A DNA stretch of 42,176 nucleotides from Nocardioides sp. (GCF_025964975.1 NZ_JAOPXV010000116.1:1-42176); one strand, 5' to 3'. Counted from the first letter of the stretch, positions 15,383 through 24,033 are shown. The notes: generated from the letters alone by a model not told the origin. Program-made: numbers and translations.

Positions 15383-16357
15383 TCAGTCCTTGACCTGGAC
15401 CTCGTGCATCCGCTCGACCGCGCGGTAGCCGAACGCGATGTTGGTCGCCTGCATCGCGCGGTTGTCCGGGTCGGTCCACGTGTGGAACCTCGTGCGCTCC
15501 GGGTGCTCGGTCGCGATGACTTCGTACGTCGCAAGCTTGAGTGCCAGCCCGAGTCGGTGACCACGGTGCTCGGGCATCACGAGCGTGTCGTCCTGGAGGG
15601 CGTGGTCACGGCCGTGAGGGAGATAGACCAACGAGTAGCCGCCCAGCACGCCGTCGGACCGACGAGCCGCCGCCACCAGGACGTCGTAGGACTTCGCGAG
15701 GCGCTCCTCCCCGGACCGGATCCGCTCGGGTGTCATCACGACCGCTTCGTAGTCGAGCTCGCCGGTGGGGACGTCCTGGTTCATCTGCGTGCGCATCGCC
15801 GCGTAGGCGTCGATCAGGTCGTCGGGGCAGCGACCCTGCCAGCGGACGATCTCATAGTCACTCGCCGCACGGGTCTCCAACCGGCGCAGGTGGTCCGGGT
15901 GCATCGGCAGGTCGAGGAGCAGGTGGTCCTCCTCGTGGACCGACTCCGCGCCCATGGCCTCGGCGAAGGCGAGCGGCCCGAGGTCGTCGACCACGTTGAG
16001 CTCGCCGCACGCGCTGGTGCGGCCCGCAGCACGGCGCCGAGCCGTCGCGTCGGCGTACAACGAGCGACCGATCCCGCGCCGCCGCGAGTCGGGAAGGACG
16101 GTGACCTCGAGGTCGGCGAGGTGGGTGTTGTCCATCAGTGAGTAGCCGAGCTCGGCGATGCCGACGATCCGCTCTCCTTCGACGGCTCCGAGCAGCACCG
16201 GCTGGTAGTAGTCACTCGCGACGGTGACCTGGTTGACGAGGGCGTCGAAGCTGCGCCCGACACCGTGGGGCCGGTCGTAGGACATCGCGGCCGCCTCCAC
16301 GTCGTGCCACGCCTTCAGCGCGGCCTCGTCGTGGAGGTCGATCTCACGGATGTGCAT
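15383..16357 (-). CDS. Tandem GNAT N-acetyltransferase
   Basis: This 324-residue protein has two GNAT folds. The N-terminal half carries the acetyl-CoA loop in LEVTVLPDSRRRGIGRSLYADA (about residues 85-105). The C-terminal half carries a more degenerate loop in DTLVMPEHRGHRLGLALKLATYEV (about 255-280). Such double GNATs of about 320 residues are common in actinobacteria, and usually one half is active. The substrate is unknown. There is no signal peptide, so it is cytoplasmic. It is transcribed towards the nuclease gene (convergent, 9 bases apart) and diverges from the PIG-L gene with a 58-base shared promoter space. Confidence 0.9.
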   Translation of the reverse strand: MHIREIDLHDEAALKAWHDVEAAAMSYDRPHGVGRSFDALVNQVTVASDYYQPVLLGAVEGERIVGIAELGYSLMDNTHLADLEVTVLPDSRRRGIGRSLYADATARRRAAGRTSACGELNVVDDLGPLAFAEAMGAESVHEEDHLLLDLPMHPDHLRRLETRAASDYEIVRWQGRCPDDLIDAYAAMRTQMNQDVPTGELDYEAVVMTPERIRSGEERLAKSYDVLVAAARRSDGVLGGYSLVYLPHGRDHALQDDTLVMPEHRGHRLGLALKLATYEVIATEHPERTRFHTWTDPDNRAMQATNIAFGYRAVERMHEVQVKD

Positions 16358-16415
16358 GCGGCCATCCGATCAGGTGGCACTGGTCGACGCCATCGGATTA
16401 GGCGATGCTCGGTGC

Positions 16416-17162
16416 ATGAGCGACGAGCGACCGACCTTCGAACCGCTGCCCGAGGACTGGGATCGAGCCCTGTGCGTCGTGGCGCACCCCGACGACCTCG
16501 AGTTCGGCGCGGCTGCTGCCGTGGCGCGCTGGACCGGCCAGGGCAAGGGCGTCGTCTATTGCATGGTCACGAGCGGGGAGGCCGGCATCGACGGCATGCA
16601 CCCGGACGAGTGCCGCACGGTCCGGGAGGCCGAACAGGTCGAGTCCGCACGGGTGGTCGGCGTGAGCACGGTGGAGTTCCTCGGTCAGCCGGACGGGATC
16701 GTGGAGTACGGCGTCGCGCTGCGCCGACTCCTGGCCGAGGTGATCCGACGTCATCGGCCCGAGGTCGTCATCACCGGCAACTTCCGCGACACGTGGGGCG
16801 GCTCAGGCCTCAACCAGGCCGATCACATCGCCGTCGGGCGGGCCGTCCTCGATGCCGCCAGGGACGCCGGCAACAGATGGATCTTCCCCGAACAGCTTTC
16901 CAGCAGCCTGGAGCCCTGGGGCGGGGTGCGAGCCGTCTGGGCGGCCGGGTCGCCGGAGTCGCGGCATGCCGTCGACACGACCGAGACGTTCGACCGTGGA
17001 GTGGAGTCACTCGAGGCCCACCGTGCCTATATCGACGGCCTCGGGTGGGAGAACTGGGACCCGCGGGAGTTCCTCGAGGGGATGGCACGTCAGACGGGGC
17101 AGTCCCTCGGCTCGGCCTTCGCCGCGCCGTTCGAGGTCTACTCGCTCGGCTGGGGCGGATGA
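16416..17162 (+). CDS. PIG-L family deacetylase
   Basis: This is a 248-residue protein with ATG 16416. The zinc motif AHPDDLEFGA appears near residues 27-36, and the second His-containing motif NQADHIAVGRAVLDAARDAG near 130-150; these are the metal ligands and catalytic Asp of the PIG-L/LmbE fold. Family members remove acetyl groups from GlcNAc-type substrates (MshB in mycothiol synthesis, Mca in mycothiol conjugate cleavage). The sequence is not obviously MshB or Mca, so the substrate is left open. It is cytoplasmic. The stop is 4 bases from the convergent histidine phosphatase gene. Confidence 0.88.
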   Translation: MSDERPTFEPLPEDWDRALCVVAHPDDLEFGAAAAVARWTGQGKGVVYCMVTSGEAGIDGMHPDECRTVREAEQVESARVVGVSTVEFLGQPDGIVEYGVALRRLLAEVIRRHRPEVVITGNFRDTWGGSGLNQADHIAVGRAVLDAARDAGNRWIFPEQLSSSLEPWGGVRAVWAAGSPESRHAVDTTETFDRGVESLEAHRAYIDGLGWENWDPREFLEGMARQTGQSLGSAFAAPFEVYSLGWGG

Positions 17163-17166
17163 CGGC

Positions 17167-17769
17167 TCACGCTTCGTCTGCCACGGTCTCCAGCCAGGAG
17201 AGGTTGCCGTCGAACCTGGCCACCGAGCCGTTGGGCACCGGCACCCACGGGGCGTCGGTCGCCGACTGACCCAGCAGGTGCGCGATCGCGGAGCGGATCG
17301 CGTCGCCGTGGCTGACGAACACCGTCGGCGCGCCGGGGTCGACCTCGTCTAGGACGGCTGCCACGCGTCGGCGTACTTGCCCCACCGATTCCCCTCCGGC
17401 GACCGGCAGCTCCGGATCGGACCAGTCGTGCAGCTCGGCCTGAGCCCACGAGTCCTCGTGACTCCTCCCCTCGAGCGACCCCAGGTGCTGCTCGCGGAGG
17501 CGAGGGTCCGGCTCGGGGCGGAGGCCGATCCTTGTCCCCACGATCCTGGCAGTCTCCGTGGCGCGGACCAGGTCACTCGTCAGCAGCCGCGCCGCGACCA
17601 GACCTGCACGACCGAGGTCGGCGGCGATCACCCCGGCCGCCCGGGACGCCTGCTCGCGACCCAGCTCGGTCAGGGCGGGATGCTTCGTCTGCCCCTGCGT
17701 CAGTCCCCGGACGTTCCACTCCGACTGCCCGTGCCGGACGAGGTAGACGGGCGCAGGCACGGCACGCAT
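17167..17769 (-). CDS. Histidine phosphatase superfamily (phosphoglycerate-mutase-like) protein
   Basis: This is a 200-residue protein. The catalytic RHG motif is in VYLVRHGQSEWNVRGLTQGQ (His near residue 13), the second Arg in TSDLVRATETA, the Glu region in REQHLGSLEG and the second His in VFVSHGDAIRSAI. The complete set indicates an active phosphatase acting through a phosphohistidine. Members range from phosphoglycerate mutases to alpha-ribazole phosphatase (CobC). The nearby cobU and cobS remnant make a cobalamin role imaginable, but the sequence does not decide. The gene diverges from the 2'-5' RNA ligase-like gene at 17855. Confidence 0.88.
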   Translation of the reverse strand: MRAVPAPVYLVRHGQSEWNVRGLTQGQTKHPALTELGREQASRAAGVIAADLGRAGLVAARLLTSDLVRATETARIVGTRIGLRPEPDPRLREQHLGSLEGRSHEDSWAQAELHDWSDPELPVAGGESVGQVRRRVAAVLDEVDPGAPTVFVSHGDAIRSAIAHLLGQSATDAPWVPVPNGSVARFDGNLSWLETVADEA

Positions 17770-17854
17770 TGTCCACTACGCTCGCCGTGCCCATGGCGTG
17801 CGAACCCGGAGGACCACCTGCTGTGCGACCTGCCGACCAGCCGCGGGGCCTGCA

Positions 17855-18385
17855 GTGAGGGCCGGCGGTGGACACTCGGTCATCGCGGTGCCCGTGATGG
17901 AGCTCGACGACGTCATCCGTGACCGGACGGCTCGCTACGACTCCTCGTTCGTGTCGGCCGACCCGACCTTCGCGCACGCCCACATCACTCTCCTCGGCCC
18001 GTGGCTCGACTTCCCCACCCACGACGACCTGCTCACCGTGGCGGACGTGCTTGCGTCGGAGGCGCCCTTCAGCTTCGAGCTCGACGAGGTCGGGGAATTC
18101 GGGGACGGGACGCTGCACCTGCTGCCCGAGCCCGCCGGGCCGTTCCACCGCCTCATCACCCGCCTGGCCGCGAGCTTCCCCCAGACGCCGCCGTACGCCG
18201 GCCGCTACGCCGACGTCGTCCCGCACCTCACCTTCGAGCACCGTCTGACCGGCGCGAGCGCCGCGGGCATCCGCTCGGAGCTCGGTGACCGGTTGCCGGT
18301 GCGCGCCCGGGCGGAACGGGTCGACCTGCAGTGGTGGGCCAACCACGACTGCCACGTCCAGCACAGCTGGCGGCTGGGACGATGA
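17855..18385 (+). CDS. 2'-5' RNA ligase superfamily protein
   Basis: The likely start is GTG 17855, giving 176 residues; the frame is open upstream without a better start. The two hallmark HxT/S motifs are HAHITLLGPW (about residues 36-45) and VPHLTFEHRL (about 123-132), facing each other in the 2H phosphoesterase fold. Known members act on 2',3'-cyclic or 2'-5'-linked RNA ends; this small actinobacterial type has no assigned physiological substrate. It ends 34 bases before cobU on the same strand and is probably co-transcribed with it. Confidence 0.85.
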   Translation: MRAGGGHSVIAVPVMELDDVIRDRTARYDSSFVSADPTFAHAHITLLGPWLDFPTHDDLLTVADVLASEAPFSFELDEVGEFGDGTLHLLPEPAGPFHRLITRLAASFPQTPPYAGRYADVVPHLTFEHRLTGASAAGIRSELGDRLPVRARAERVDLQWWANHDCHVQHSWRLGR

Positions 18386-18419
18386 GCGGTGTCGTCGCCG
18401 CGTGGAGGAAGGGAACCCC

Positions 18420-18944
18420 ATGAAGATCCTTGTCACCGGCGGAGTGCGGTCCGGCAAGTCGTGGCACGCCGAGAGCCTGCTGGCCGCCGCGCCCTCCGTG
18501 TCGTACGTCGCACCCGGACCCACCGCCGCCGAGGAGCCGGACCCGGACTGGGTCGCCCGGCTCGCGGCGCACCGACGGCGTCGCCCCGGCACGTGGACGA
18601 CGGTGGAGACGCGCGACCTCGCCTCGGCCCTGCGCCTCGGCGGCCCCGTGCTGGTCGACTGCCTCGGGACCTGGCTGACGTCGATGATCGACTCGCACGT
18701 CATGTGGGAGGCGACCTCCGACGACGTCACCGGGCTCGTCGACCGCCTGCTGGACGGCGTGGTCGGCGCGTTGGACGAGCGTGACGACGCCATCCTCGTG
18801 ACCAACGAGGTCGGGTGGGGCGTCGTCCCGGCCCATCGGTCCGGTCGCCTGTTCCGCGACCTCCTCGGTCTGGTCAACCGGCGCGTCGCCACCGCCTGCG
18901 ACGAGGTGCACCTGGTCGTCGCCGGACAGGTCCTCCGGCTCTAG
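18420..18944 (+). CDS. cobU: Adenosylcobinamide kinase / adenosylcobinamide-phosphate guanylyltransferase
   Basis: This is a 174-residue protein with ATG 18420 and GGAGGAAGGG upstream. It has a Walker A at residues 7-14 (GGVRSGKS), DCLGTWLTSM near 81-90 and the family motif VTNEVGWGVVPAHRSGRLFRD near 126-146 followed by LVNRRVA. This is the full CobU/CobP signature. The enzyme phosphorylates adenosylcobinamide and then attaches GMP, assembling the cobalamin lower loop in the cytoplasm. The next pathway gene, cobS, is only a fragment on the opposite strand at 18968-19264. No cobalamin riboswitch is visible ahead of the gene. Confidence 0.9.
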   Translation: MKILVTGGVRSGKSWHAESLLAAAPSVSYVAPGPTAAEEPDPDWVARLAAHRRRRPGTWTTVETRDLASALRLGGPVLVDCLGTWLTSMIDSHVMWEATSDDVTGLVDRLLDGVVGALDERDDAILVTNEVGWGVVPAHRSGRLFRDLLGLVNRRVATACDEVHLVVAGQVLRL

Positions 18945-18967
18945 CTGCACGTCATCGCGAGCCCGGG

Positions 18968-19264
18968 TCACCGACCGATCGACAGCACCACCAGGATCAC
19001 GGCGAACGCGAGCTCGATGCCCGCTCCGAAGACGTCTCCGGTGACCCCACCGAAGCGACGCGCCACCCGCACGAGGAGGCCCGCGATCGTGGCCAGCGCG
19101 GCTGCGGCCGCCAGTGCCCCCTGCCACCAGGGCAGCCCTGCCGACGCACTGGCCACCGCCAGAGCGACTGCGACCAGGACCCAGACAAGGCCAACGGCCC
19201 ACCGCGCCACCGTCTGGGTGTAGGTATGGCCGAGTCCGTCCGGCCTGGCTGCGCGGACGCCCAC
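18968..19264 (-). pseudogene. cobS: C-terminal fragment of cobS (adenosylcobinamide-GDP ribazoletransferase)
   Basis: The open frame gives 98 residues, against about 250 for CobS. It has two or three hydrophobic helices and the CobS C-terminal signature RVARRFGGVTGDVFGAGIEL, whose GGxTGD and GAxxE elements belong to the membrane-embedded transferase. The first two thirds, with the substrate-binding DxxGG region, are missing. Twenty-three bases upstream of its first codon begins the DUF2243 gene on the other strand, so the 5' part was probably lost when that gene was inserted or by a deletion. The fragment alone is unlikely to be functional. Confidence 0.8.
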
Positions 19265-19287
19265 CGCGACCGGGATAAATTGTCCGT

Positions 19288-19818
19288 ATGGCGACAGGAT
19301 CCCCCGAGACGTCCACGTCGATCGACAGGCGTCCGTCCAAGGGCGCCGGCGTGCTGCACGGGATCGGACTGGGCGGGTTCATCGACGGGATCGTGCTGCA
19401 TCAGATCCTGCAGTGGCACCACATGGTCAGTGACGTCGAGGCCTACCCGGTCACGACGGTGGCCGGTCTCGAGGTGAACACGATGGCCGACGGGTTCTTC
19501 CACATCGCCTCCTGGCTCTGTGTCGTCGGTGCGTCGATCGTGACCTTGGCCCAGTGGCGGCAGGGCCGGCTCGCTCCCAACGCGAAGTTCCACCTGGGTG
19601 GCGCGCTCGCTGGCTGGGGCCTGTTCAACGTCGTCGAAGGGGTCGTGGACCACCTCGTCCTCGGCGTGCACCACGTCCGCGATGACCTCGGCGGGCCGTT
19701 GTCCTGGGACATCGGCTTCCTGCTCTTGGGCCTCGCTCTGGTCGGCGTCGGCTGGCTGCTCCAGCGATCGGGCGAGCGCGCCCTCGGCGAACAGGCATGG
19801 ACACCGCCGTCTCCCTGA
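19288..19818 (+). CDS. DUF2243 family membrane protein
   Basis: This is a 176-residue protein of four predicted helices. It shows the DUF2243 signature: GIGLGGFIDGIVLHQILQWHHM near residues 27-48, then HIASWLCVVGASIVTL, GWGLFNVVEGVVDHLVLGVHHV near 110-131, and a last helix IGFLLLGLALVGVGWLL. The several His at helix ends (LHQILQWHH, VDHLVLGVHHV) look like a metal or haem site, but the family function is not established. It lies back to back with the truncated cobS fragment and probably arrived with or after that deletion. Confidence 0.88.
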   Translation: MATGSPETSTSIDRRPSKGAGVLHGIGLGGFIDGIVLHQILQWHHMVSDVEAYPVTTVAGLEVNTMADGFFHIASWLCVVGASIVTLAQWRQGRLAPNAKFHLGGALAGWGLFNVVEGVVDHLVLGVHHVRDDLGGPLSWDIGFLLLGLALVGVGWLLQRSGERALGEQAWTPPSP

Positions 19819-19841
19819 CCCGCATGGTCCCTGGCGACGGG

Positions 19842-20591
19842 TCAGGCGGGCGGATCTGTGCTCACGTGCTCGGTGTAGACGATGACGTTCGACTGGTAGC
19901 CGCCACGGCTCGAGTCGTAGTCCCCGCCGCAGGTGACGATGTTGAGCGTCGGACGGTCCGGGGTGCCGGCATAGACCTGCTCGGCGGGGAACTCGTCGTT
20001 CGGGATCGTCTCGAGGCGCGATACCTCGAAGGTCTCGACCGTTCCGTCACCGAGGGTGACGAGCACCCGCGAACCCGGCACGAGCTCACGCAGGCGATAG
20101 AAGACCGCTGGCCCCTCCGTCGAGTCGACGTGCCCCAGGATCACGGCCGACCCGAGCTGACCAGGACTGGTCCCGAGCTCGTACCACCCCGCCTGGTCGG
20201 CGTCCTGCGGCACCTCGACCGTGCGGTCCTCCTCGAGCCCAAGCCTGACCAGCTCCGAGGAGACGGCCACCGAGGGGATCGTGATGGACACGGGGTCGGT
20301 CGGCAGCGTGCCGTCAGGGGTCGCCGGTGAGGCAGCTGTGGTCGGCTTCGCGGTCCTTGGGACCGGCGTTCCGCTCGCGGCGGGCCCCTTCGTCCTGACC
20401 GGTGCGGAAGTGCTCAGCGATGACGAGGCCCTCGGTCCAGCGTCCTGTGAAGGAGCTTGTGTCCCGGCGTCGTTGATGAGGATCCCGGCGATGGCCAACA
20501 CCGTCGCGGCGACGGCGAGGCACCTGGCAAGCACCCACCGGCGACCAGGACCATCCCGGGTGCCGGTGGACGTGCCTGGGGAGTCGGACAC
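19842..20591 (-). CDS. Class F sortase
   Basis: This is a 249-residue protein with start GTG 20589-20591. An N-terminal membrane anchor (RWVLARCLAVAATVLAIAGILI) is followed by an extended Ser/Thr/Pro/Ala stalk, then the sortase domain at about 100-249. The catalytic residues are visible: His in VILGHVDSTEG, Cys in LNIVTCGGDYD and Arg in the following SSRGGYQSNVIVY. Short Class F/E-like sortases with this C-terminal pattern are frequent in actinobacteria. It begins 6 bases after the stop of the ice-binding-like surface protein gene on the same strand. That protein ends in a sorting-signal-like tail, so it is the obvious substrate. Confidence 0.9.
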   Translation of the reverse strand: MSDSPGTSTGTRDGPGRRWVLARCLAVAATVLAIAGILINDAGTQAPSQDAGPRASSSLSTSAPVRTKGPAASGTPVPRTAKPTTAASPATPDGTLPTDPVSITIPSVAVSSELVRLGLEEDRTVEVPQDADQAGWYELGTSPGQLGSAVILGHVDSTEGPAVFYRLRELVPGSRVLVTLGDGTVETFEVSRLETIPNDEFPAEQVYAGTPDRPTLNIVTCGGDYDSSRGGYQSNVIVYTEHVSTDPPA

Positions 20592-20597
20592 GTGCGA

Positions 20598-21617
20598 TCA
20601 GCGCTGGCGGAGGGAGCGGTTCCTCAGCGTGGATGCCAGGACGGCACCGGTAGCTGCGAGACCACCCAGGAGGAACAGGACGATCGGAGTGCTGTCACCC
20701 TGCTGGACGCCCCCGAGGCCCGTGGGCGGGTTGCCGGCCGGGATGACGGGGCCGTCGTCGTTCGGGGACCCGCTCGGGCTGGAGGTCTCCGTGGGGCTCG
20801 GCTCGGGCTTCGGGGTCCTGGTCTTCGTGGGCGTCGCCGTCGGCGTCGGCGTCGGCGACGGCGACGGAGCCGCGGCGCAGGTCGGCGTCGTGATGACGTT
20901 GGTGTCGAGCGTGACCGCCCCGTTGCGGGCCAGGATGCGCCCATTGACGTTGGCGCCGGTGGTGAGCGTCGCTGAGGTGAGTGCCAGGACCGTGCCGACG
21001 AATTGCGTGCCGGTGCCCAGCGTCGCGGAGCTGCCCACCTGCCAGAAGACGTTGCAGGCTGACGCGCCGTTCGTAAGCACGACCGAGCTGTTCGACCCGG
21101 TGGTGAGGGTCGAGCCTGCCTTGAAGATGAAGACCGCGTTCGGGTCACCCTGGGCGTCGAGCGTCAACGCGCCACTCAGCCCCAGGGAGGTCGCCGACGA
21201 GTAGACGCCCGGCGTCAACCGCTGCCCGGCCAGGTCGGCGGTGACGGTCGCCGAGGTCGAGCGGCCAGCAGCATCGTTGTAGGCGGTGGTGAGGTCGACC
21301 TGCGCCTGGTTGGCGACGGCGTCGGCAACGTGCGTGGTGCCCTGGACGGTGCCGGGCGGGAAGCCGGTGACGGCGGACCCGGGCGCGAGACCGAGATCCG
21401 CGCTGAGCACCGACGGGCCGGTGTTGGTGATCGCACTGCCGGCCAGGACGGAGAACGACTCGGCGGTGCCGAGGCCCACCCGAGCCTCGGCGGCGTGGGC
21501 AGGCGCCATGCCGAGCGAGGCGACGCCCGCAACGAGCAGACCGACGGCGGCCAGCCCGAGGCCGTTCGAGAAGTGTCGGGTGGTGCGCGGCCGGGGGGCG
21601 GCGATGGACTGGTTCAT
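20598..21617 (-). CDS. DUF3494 ice-binding-like surface protein with sorting signal
   Basis: The ATG at 21615-21617 gives 339 residues and fits a GAAGAG ribosome site and the signal peptide (helix LGLAAVGLLVAGVASLGM, then APAHAAEA). Residues about 45-235 form the DUF3494 beta-solenoid: LGTAESFSVLAGSAITNTG, SVLSADLGLAPGSAVTGFP and FIFKAGSTLTTGSNSSVVL. Also present is CNVFWQVGSSATLGTGTQFVG. Known members bind ice and act as antifreeze or ice-adhesion proteins. A Pro/Thr/Ser linker follows, then a C-terminal NPPTG motif with a hydrophobic helix (TPIVLFLLGGLAATGAVLAS) and a basic tail (RNRSLRQR), a sortase sorting signal. Wall anchoring by the adjacent sortase is inferred. Confidence 0.88.
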   Translation of the reverse strand: MNQSIAAPRPRTTRHFSNGLGLAAVGLLVAGVASLGMAPAHAAEARVGLGTAESFSVLAGSAITNTGPSVLSADLGLAPGSAVTGFPPGTVQGTTHVADAVANQAQVDLTTAYNDAAGRSTSATVTADLAGQRLTPGVYSSATSLGLSGALTLDAQGDPNAVFIFKAGSTLTTGSNSSVVLTNGASACNVFWQVGSSATLGTGTQFVGTVLALTSATLTTGANVNGRILARNGAVTLDTNVITTPTCAAAPSPSPTPTPTATPTKTRTPKPEPSPTETSSPSGSPNDDGPVIPAGNPPTGLGGVQQGDSTPIVLFLLGGLAATGAVLASTLRNRSLRQR

Positions 21618-21855
21618 GGGAGTCTCTTCACGTGCGGAGTCATCCGCGTCGGGCGACCCGGCGAGCGAGTCGGTTCTGCTCGGTTGCCGCGAAACAGTCG
21701 TTTTGGCGGCGGCGCGCAAGGTGTCGCACCGAGGGCAAGGCAGGGTCAGGGTGCTTGCCCACGTCGGAACCTACACCTCCGCGGCCCGGTAGAGGCCATC
21801 TCGGCACATTCGGAGGACGCGGCGTCCAGACCGACCATCACCGCGACGCCGAGGC

Positions 21856-22753
21856 ATGATGGCCGCCGTGACCCGTGATCCCTCGGCTCCCGGCCCGGTG
21901 GCTGCTCTCCGCGACGTCACCGTCGGGTCCTTCACCTTCCGCGTCACCGACACCGGGCGGCCGCGCGGCCGCCCGGTCCTGCTGCTGCACGGCTTTCCAC
22001 AGACGTCCTGGTGCTGGCGGCACCTGATCCCGCCGCTGGTCGCCGCCGGGCATCGGGTGCTGACACTCGACCAGCGCGGGTACTCGCCCGGAGCCTGTCC
22101 GGAAGCGATGGAAGACTATGCCGGAGAGCATCTCGTCAGTGACGTGACCGGCGTCCTCGACGCGCTCCGCATCGAGTCCGTCGACCTGGTCGGCCACGAC
22201 TGGGGAGCGGCCGTGGCCTGGCAGGTGGCCGGCCACCACCCCGAGCGGGTCACGACCCTCACGGCGATCTCGGTGCCGCACCCCGGTGCCTTCATGGAGG
22301 CGCTCGCCTCCGACCCGGACCAACACCTCGTTCCGCCTACATGACTGAGTTCGCCGCCGCGGGATACGAGAGGGTGCTGCTGGCCGACGACGCGGCCGGA
22401 CTGCGCTCGCTCTTCGCAGAGTCGACCGGCGCCGCCGTGGACCACGTCCTGAGCCGGCTCGGCACCGAAACCCAGCTGCGCCGAGCACTGAACTGGTATG
22501 CCGCGCAGTCGGCACAGTGAGCGCTGTCGACACCGCTGACGTCCGTGCCCACCTGCACGTCTGGTCCGATGCCGATGCGGCGCTCGGGGAGTACGGCGCC
22601 CGCGCCACCCAGCGCTACGTCACCGGGCCCTACCAGTTCGCCACACTGCCCGGAGTCGGCCACTGGATCCCCGAGGACGCTCCCCAGCAGATCGCCGACC
22701 TCAGGCGGACGGGGGCCTTGTCGCCGTACCACGACCCTGCGGCGGTTTGGTGA
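21856..22753 (+). pseudogene. Alpha/beta hydrolase gene with two frameshifts
   Basis: The gene starts at ATG 21856. The first frame gives the N-terminal half of a haloalkane-dehalogenase/epoxide-hydrolase-like protein: VLLLHGFPQTSWCWRHLIPPL, LTLDQRGYSPG and VDLVGHDWGAAVAWQVA with the nucleophile Asp in GHDWG. Near 22327 one base is missing; the next frame reads RSAYMTEFAAAGYERVLL to RRALNWYAAQSAQ. Near 22515 a second shift leads to a third frame with HVWSDADAALG and the catalytic His in LPGVGHWIPEDAPQQI. The C-terminal end overlaps the convergent transporter gene by about 50 bases. All catalytic motifs survive, so decay is recent or the shifts are sequencing errors. Confidence 0.78.
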
Positions 22754-23993
22754 TGAAGGTCAGCGCCACGGCGACGAGCGCGATGACGCCCATCGTGGTG
22801 TAGGCGACGGTGTAGGCCTTCTCCTCGCCGATGAGCGAAGCGGCGAGCAGGGGCCCGAGGACGCCGCCCAGGCTCCAGCCGATGAGCATCAGGCCGTAGA
22901 TCGCGCCGGCGTTCTTGAGTCCGAAGAAGTCGCCCGCGGTCGCCGGCATGGTGCCGAAGGTACCGCCGTAGCAGAGGTAGACGATCGCCGCGAGCACCGC
23001 GAACACGGCTGTGCTCGAGGCGTGCGGGAGCGCGATCAGGCAGACGCCTTGCAGGAGGAGGATCGCGGCGAAGGTGGCCATCCTCCCGATGCGATCGGAC
23101 ACGGCGGCCCAGACGATCCGGCCTGCGCCGTTGAAGATGGCCAGCGCCCCGACCAGTCCCGCGGCCCCCGTCACGCTGTAGCCGGCGATGTCGACCGCGC
23201 TGCCCTTGGCCTGGGAGATCAGGGAGATGCCCGCACTGACGCTGAGGGTGAGGATCGCGGTCAGGAAGTACCACTGCGGGGTGCGGAGCGCCTCGCCCTG
23301 GGTGTAGTCGGCAGACCCGTCCGTCACGGTCCCCGCCTTGGGCGCGTACCCAGGAACGGTGTAGCCCGCCGGAGGGTTGCGGAAGAACGATGCGCCGATC
23401 AGGGCCGCCACGAGGTACGCCAGTCCCAACGGCAGGAACGCGCCGGTCGGGTCGTCGGGGTCGCCGTTGATGAGCCGCTGGGCGACCGGAGCGGTGATCA
23501 CCGCGCCGAAACCGAAGCCGCCGACCGCGAGGCCGGTGATCAGCCCCTTCTTGTCCGGGAACCACTTCTGCAGCATCGCGATCGGCACGATGTAGGCGAA
23601 GCCGAGGCCGAAGCCGCTGATCACGCCGTACCCGAGGATCAACAGCCACAGGTCGTCGGCGCCGTTTGCCAGGGACGCGAGCAGGATGCCTCCCGCGTAG
23701 ATGACCCCGCCCGCCAGCGCGACGAGACGCGGGCCGCGCTTGTCCTGCAGCCGTCCGCCGATGTAGCTGCCGATGAAGATCATCCCGATCGTCACCTCGA
23801 AGGGCAGGGCTGCACTCACCTTGCTGAGCTTCCACGGCGCCGCCTCCTCGAGCGCCCTGCCAAAGACCGACCACGCGTAGACACCCCCGATCGCCAGCTG
23901 CAGCAGCAACGCGGCTGCGACGAGCAGCCAGCGGTTGCCGACCCTGGTGCCGGGGTCCGCCGTCCCCGTGTTCACACGGCTGGTGTGGGCCAT
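22701..23993 (-). CDS. OFA-family MFS transporter (oxalate/formate antiporter type)
   Basis: This is a 430-residue protein; ATG at 23991-23993 has AAAGGAG six bases upstream. Twelve membrane helices fit the MFS. The OFA features are the first helix ending GGVYAWSVFGRALE, and EVTIGMIFIGSYIGGRLQDKRGPR near residues 70-90 (the MFS loop motif). GFGLGFAYIVPIAMLQKWFPDKKGLITGLAVGGFGFGAV, given here in shortened form as QKWFPDKKGLITGLA, is the other. OFA proteins exchange oxalate, formate or other small organic acids. The gene follows the NrfD-like subunit by 40 bases in the formate dehydrogenase operon, so transport of formate or a precursor acid is the natural inference. Confidence 0.88.
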   Translation of the reverse strand: MAHTSRVNTGTADPGTRVGNRWLLVAAALLLQLAIGGVYAWSVFGRALEEAAPWKLSKVSAALPFEVTIGMIFIGSYIGGRLQDKRGPRLVALAGGVIYAGGILLASLANGADDLWLLILGYGVISGFGLGFAYIVPIAMLQKWFPDKKGLITGLAVGGFGFGAVITAPVAQRLINGDPDDPTGAFLPLGLAYLVAALIGASFFRNPPAGYTVPGYAPKAGTVTDGSADYTQGEALRTPQWYFLTAILTLSVSAGISLISQAKGSAVDIAGYSVTGAAGLVGALAIFNGAGRIVWAAVSDRIGRMATFAAILLLQGVCLIALPHASSTAVFAVLAAIVYLCYGGTFGTMPATAGDFFGLKNAGAIYGLMLIGWSLGGVLGPLLAASLIGEEKAYTVAYTTMGVIALVAVALTFITKPPQGRGTATRPPSA

Positions 23994-24033
23994 CACGGTC
24001 TCCTTTGCTGCTCCCCGGGCTGTCCGGGCTGGG

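Noticed and set aside
18386-18419. Cobalamin riboswitch ahead of cobU
   Set aside because: Only 34 bases separate cobU from the preceding gene, too short for the element, and no B12-box-like sequence is seen.
20780-20880. Repetitive GGCGTCGGCGTCGGCG-like tract as a DNA repeat element
   Set aside because: It encodes the Pro/Thr/Ser stalk of the ice-binding-like protein; the repetition is explained by the linker composition.
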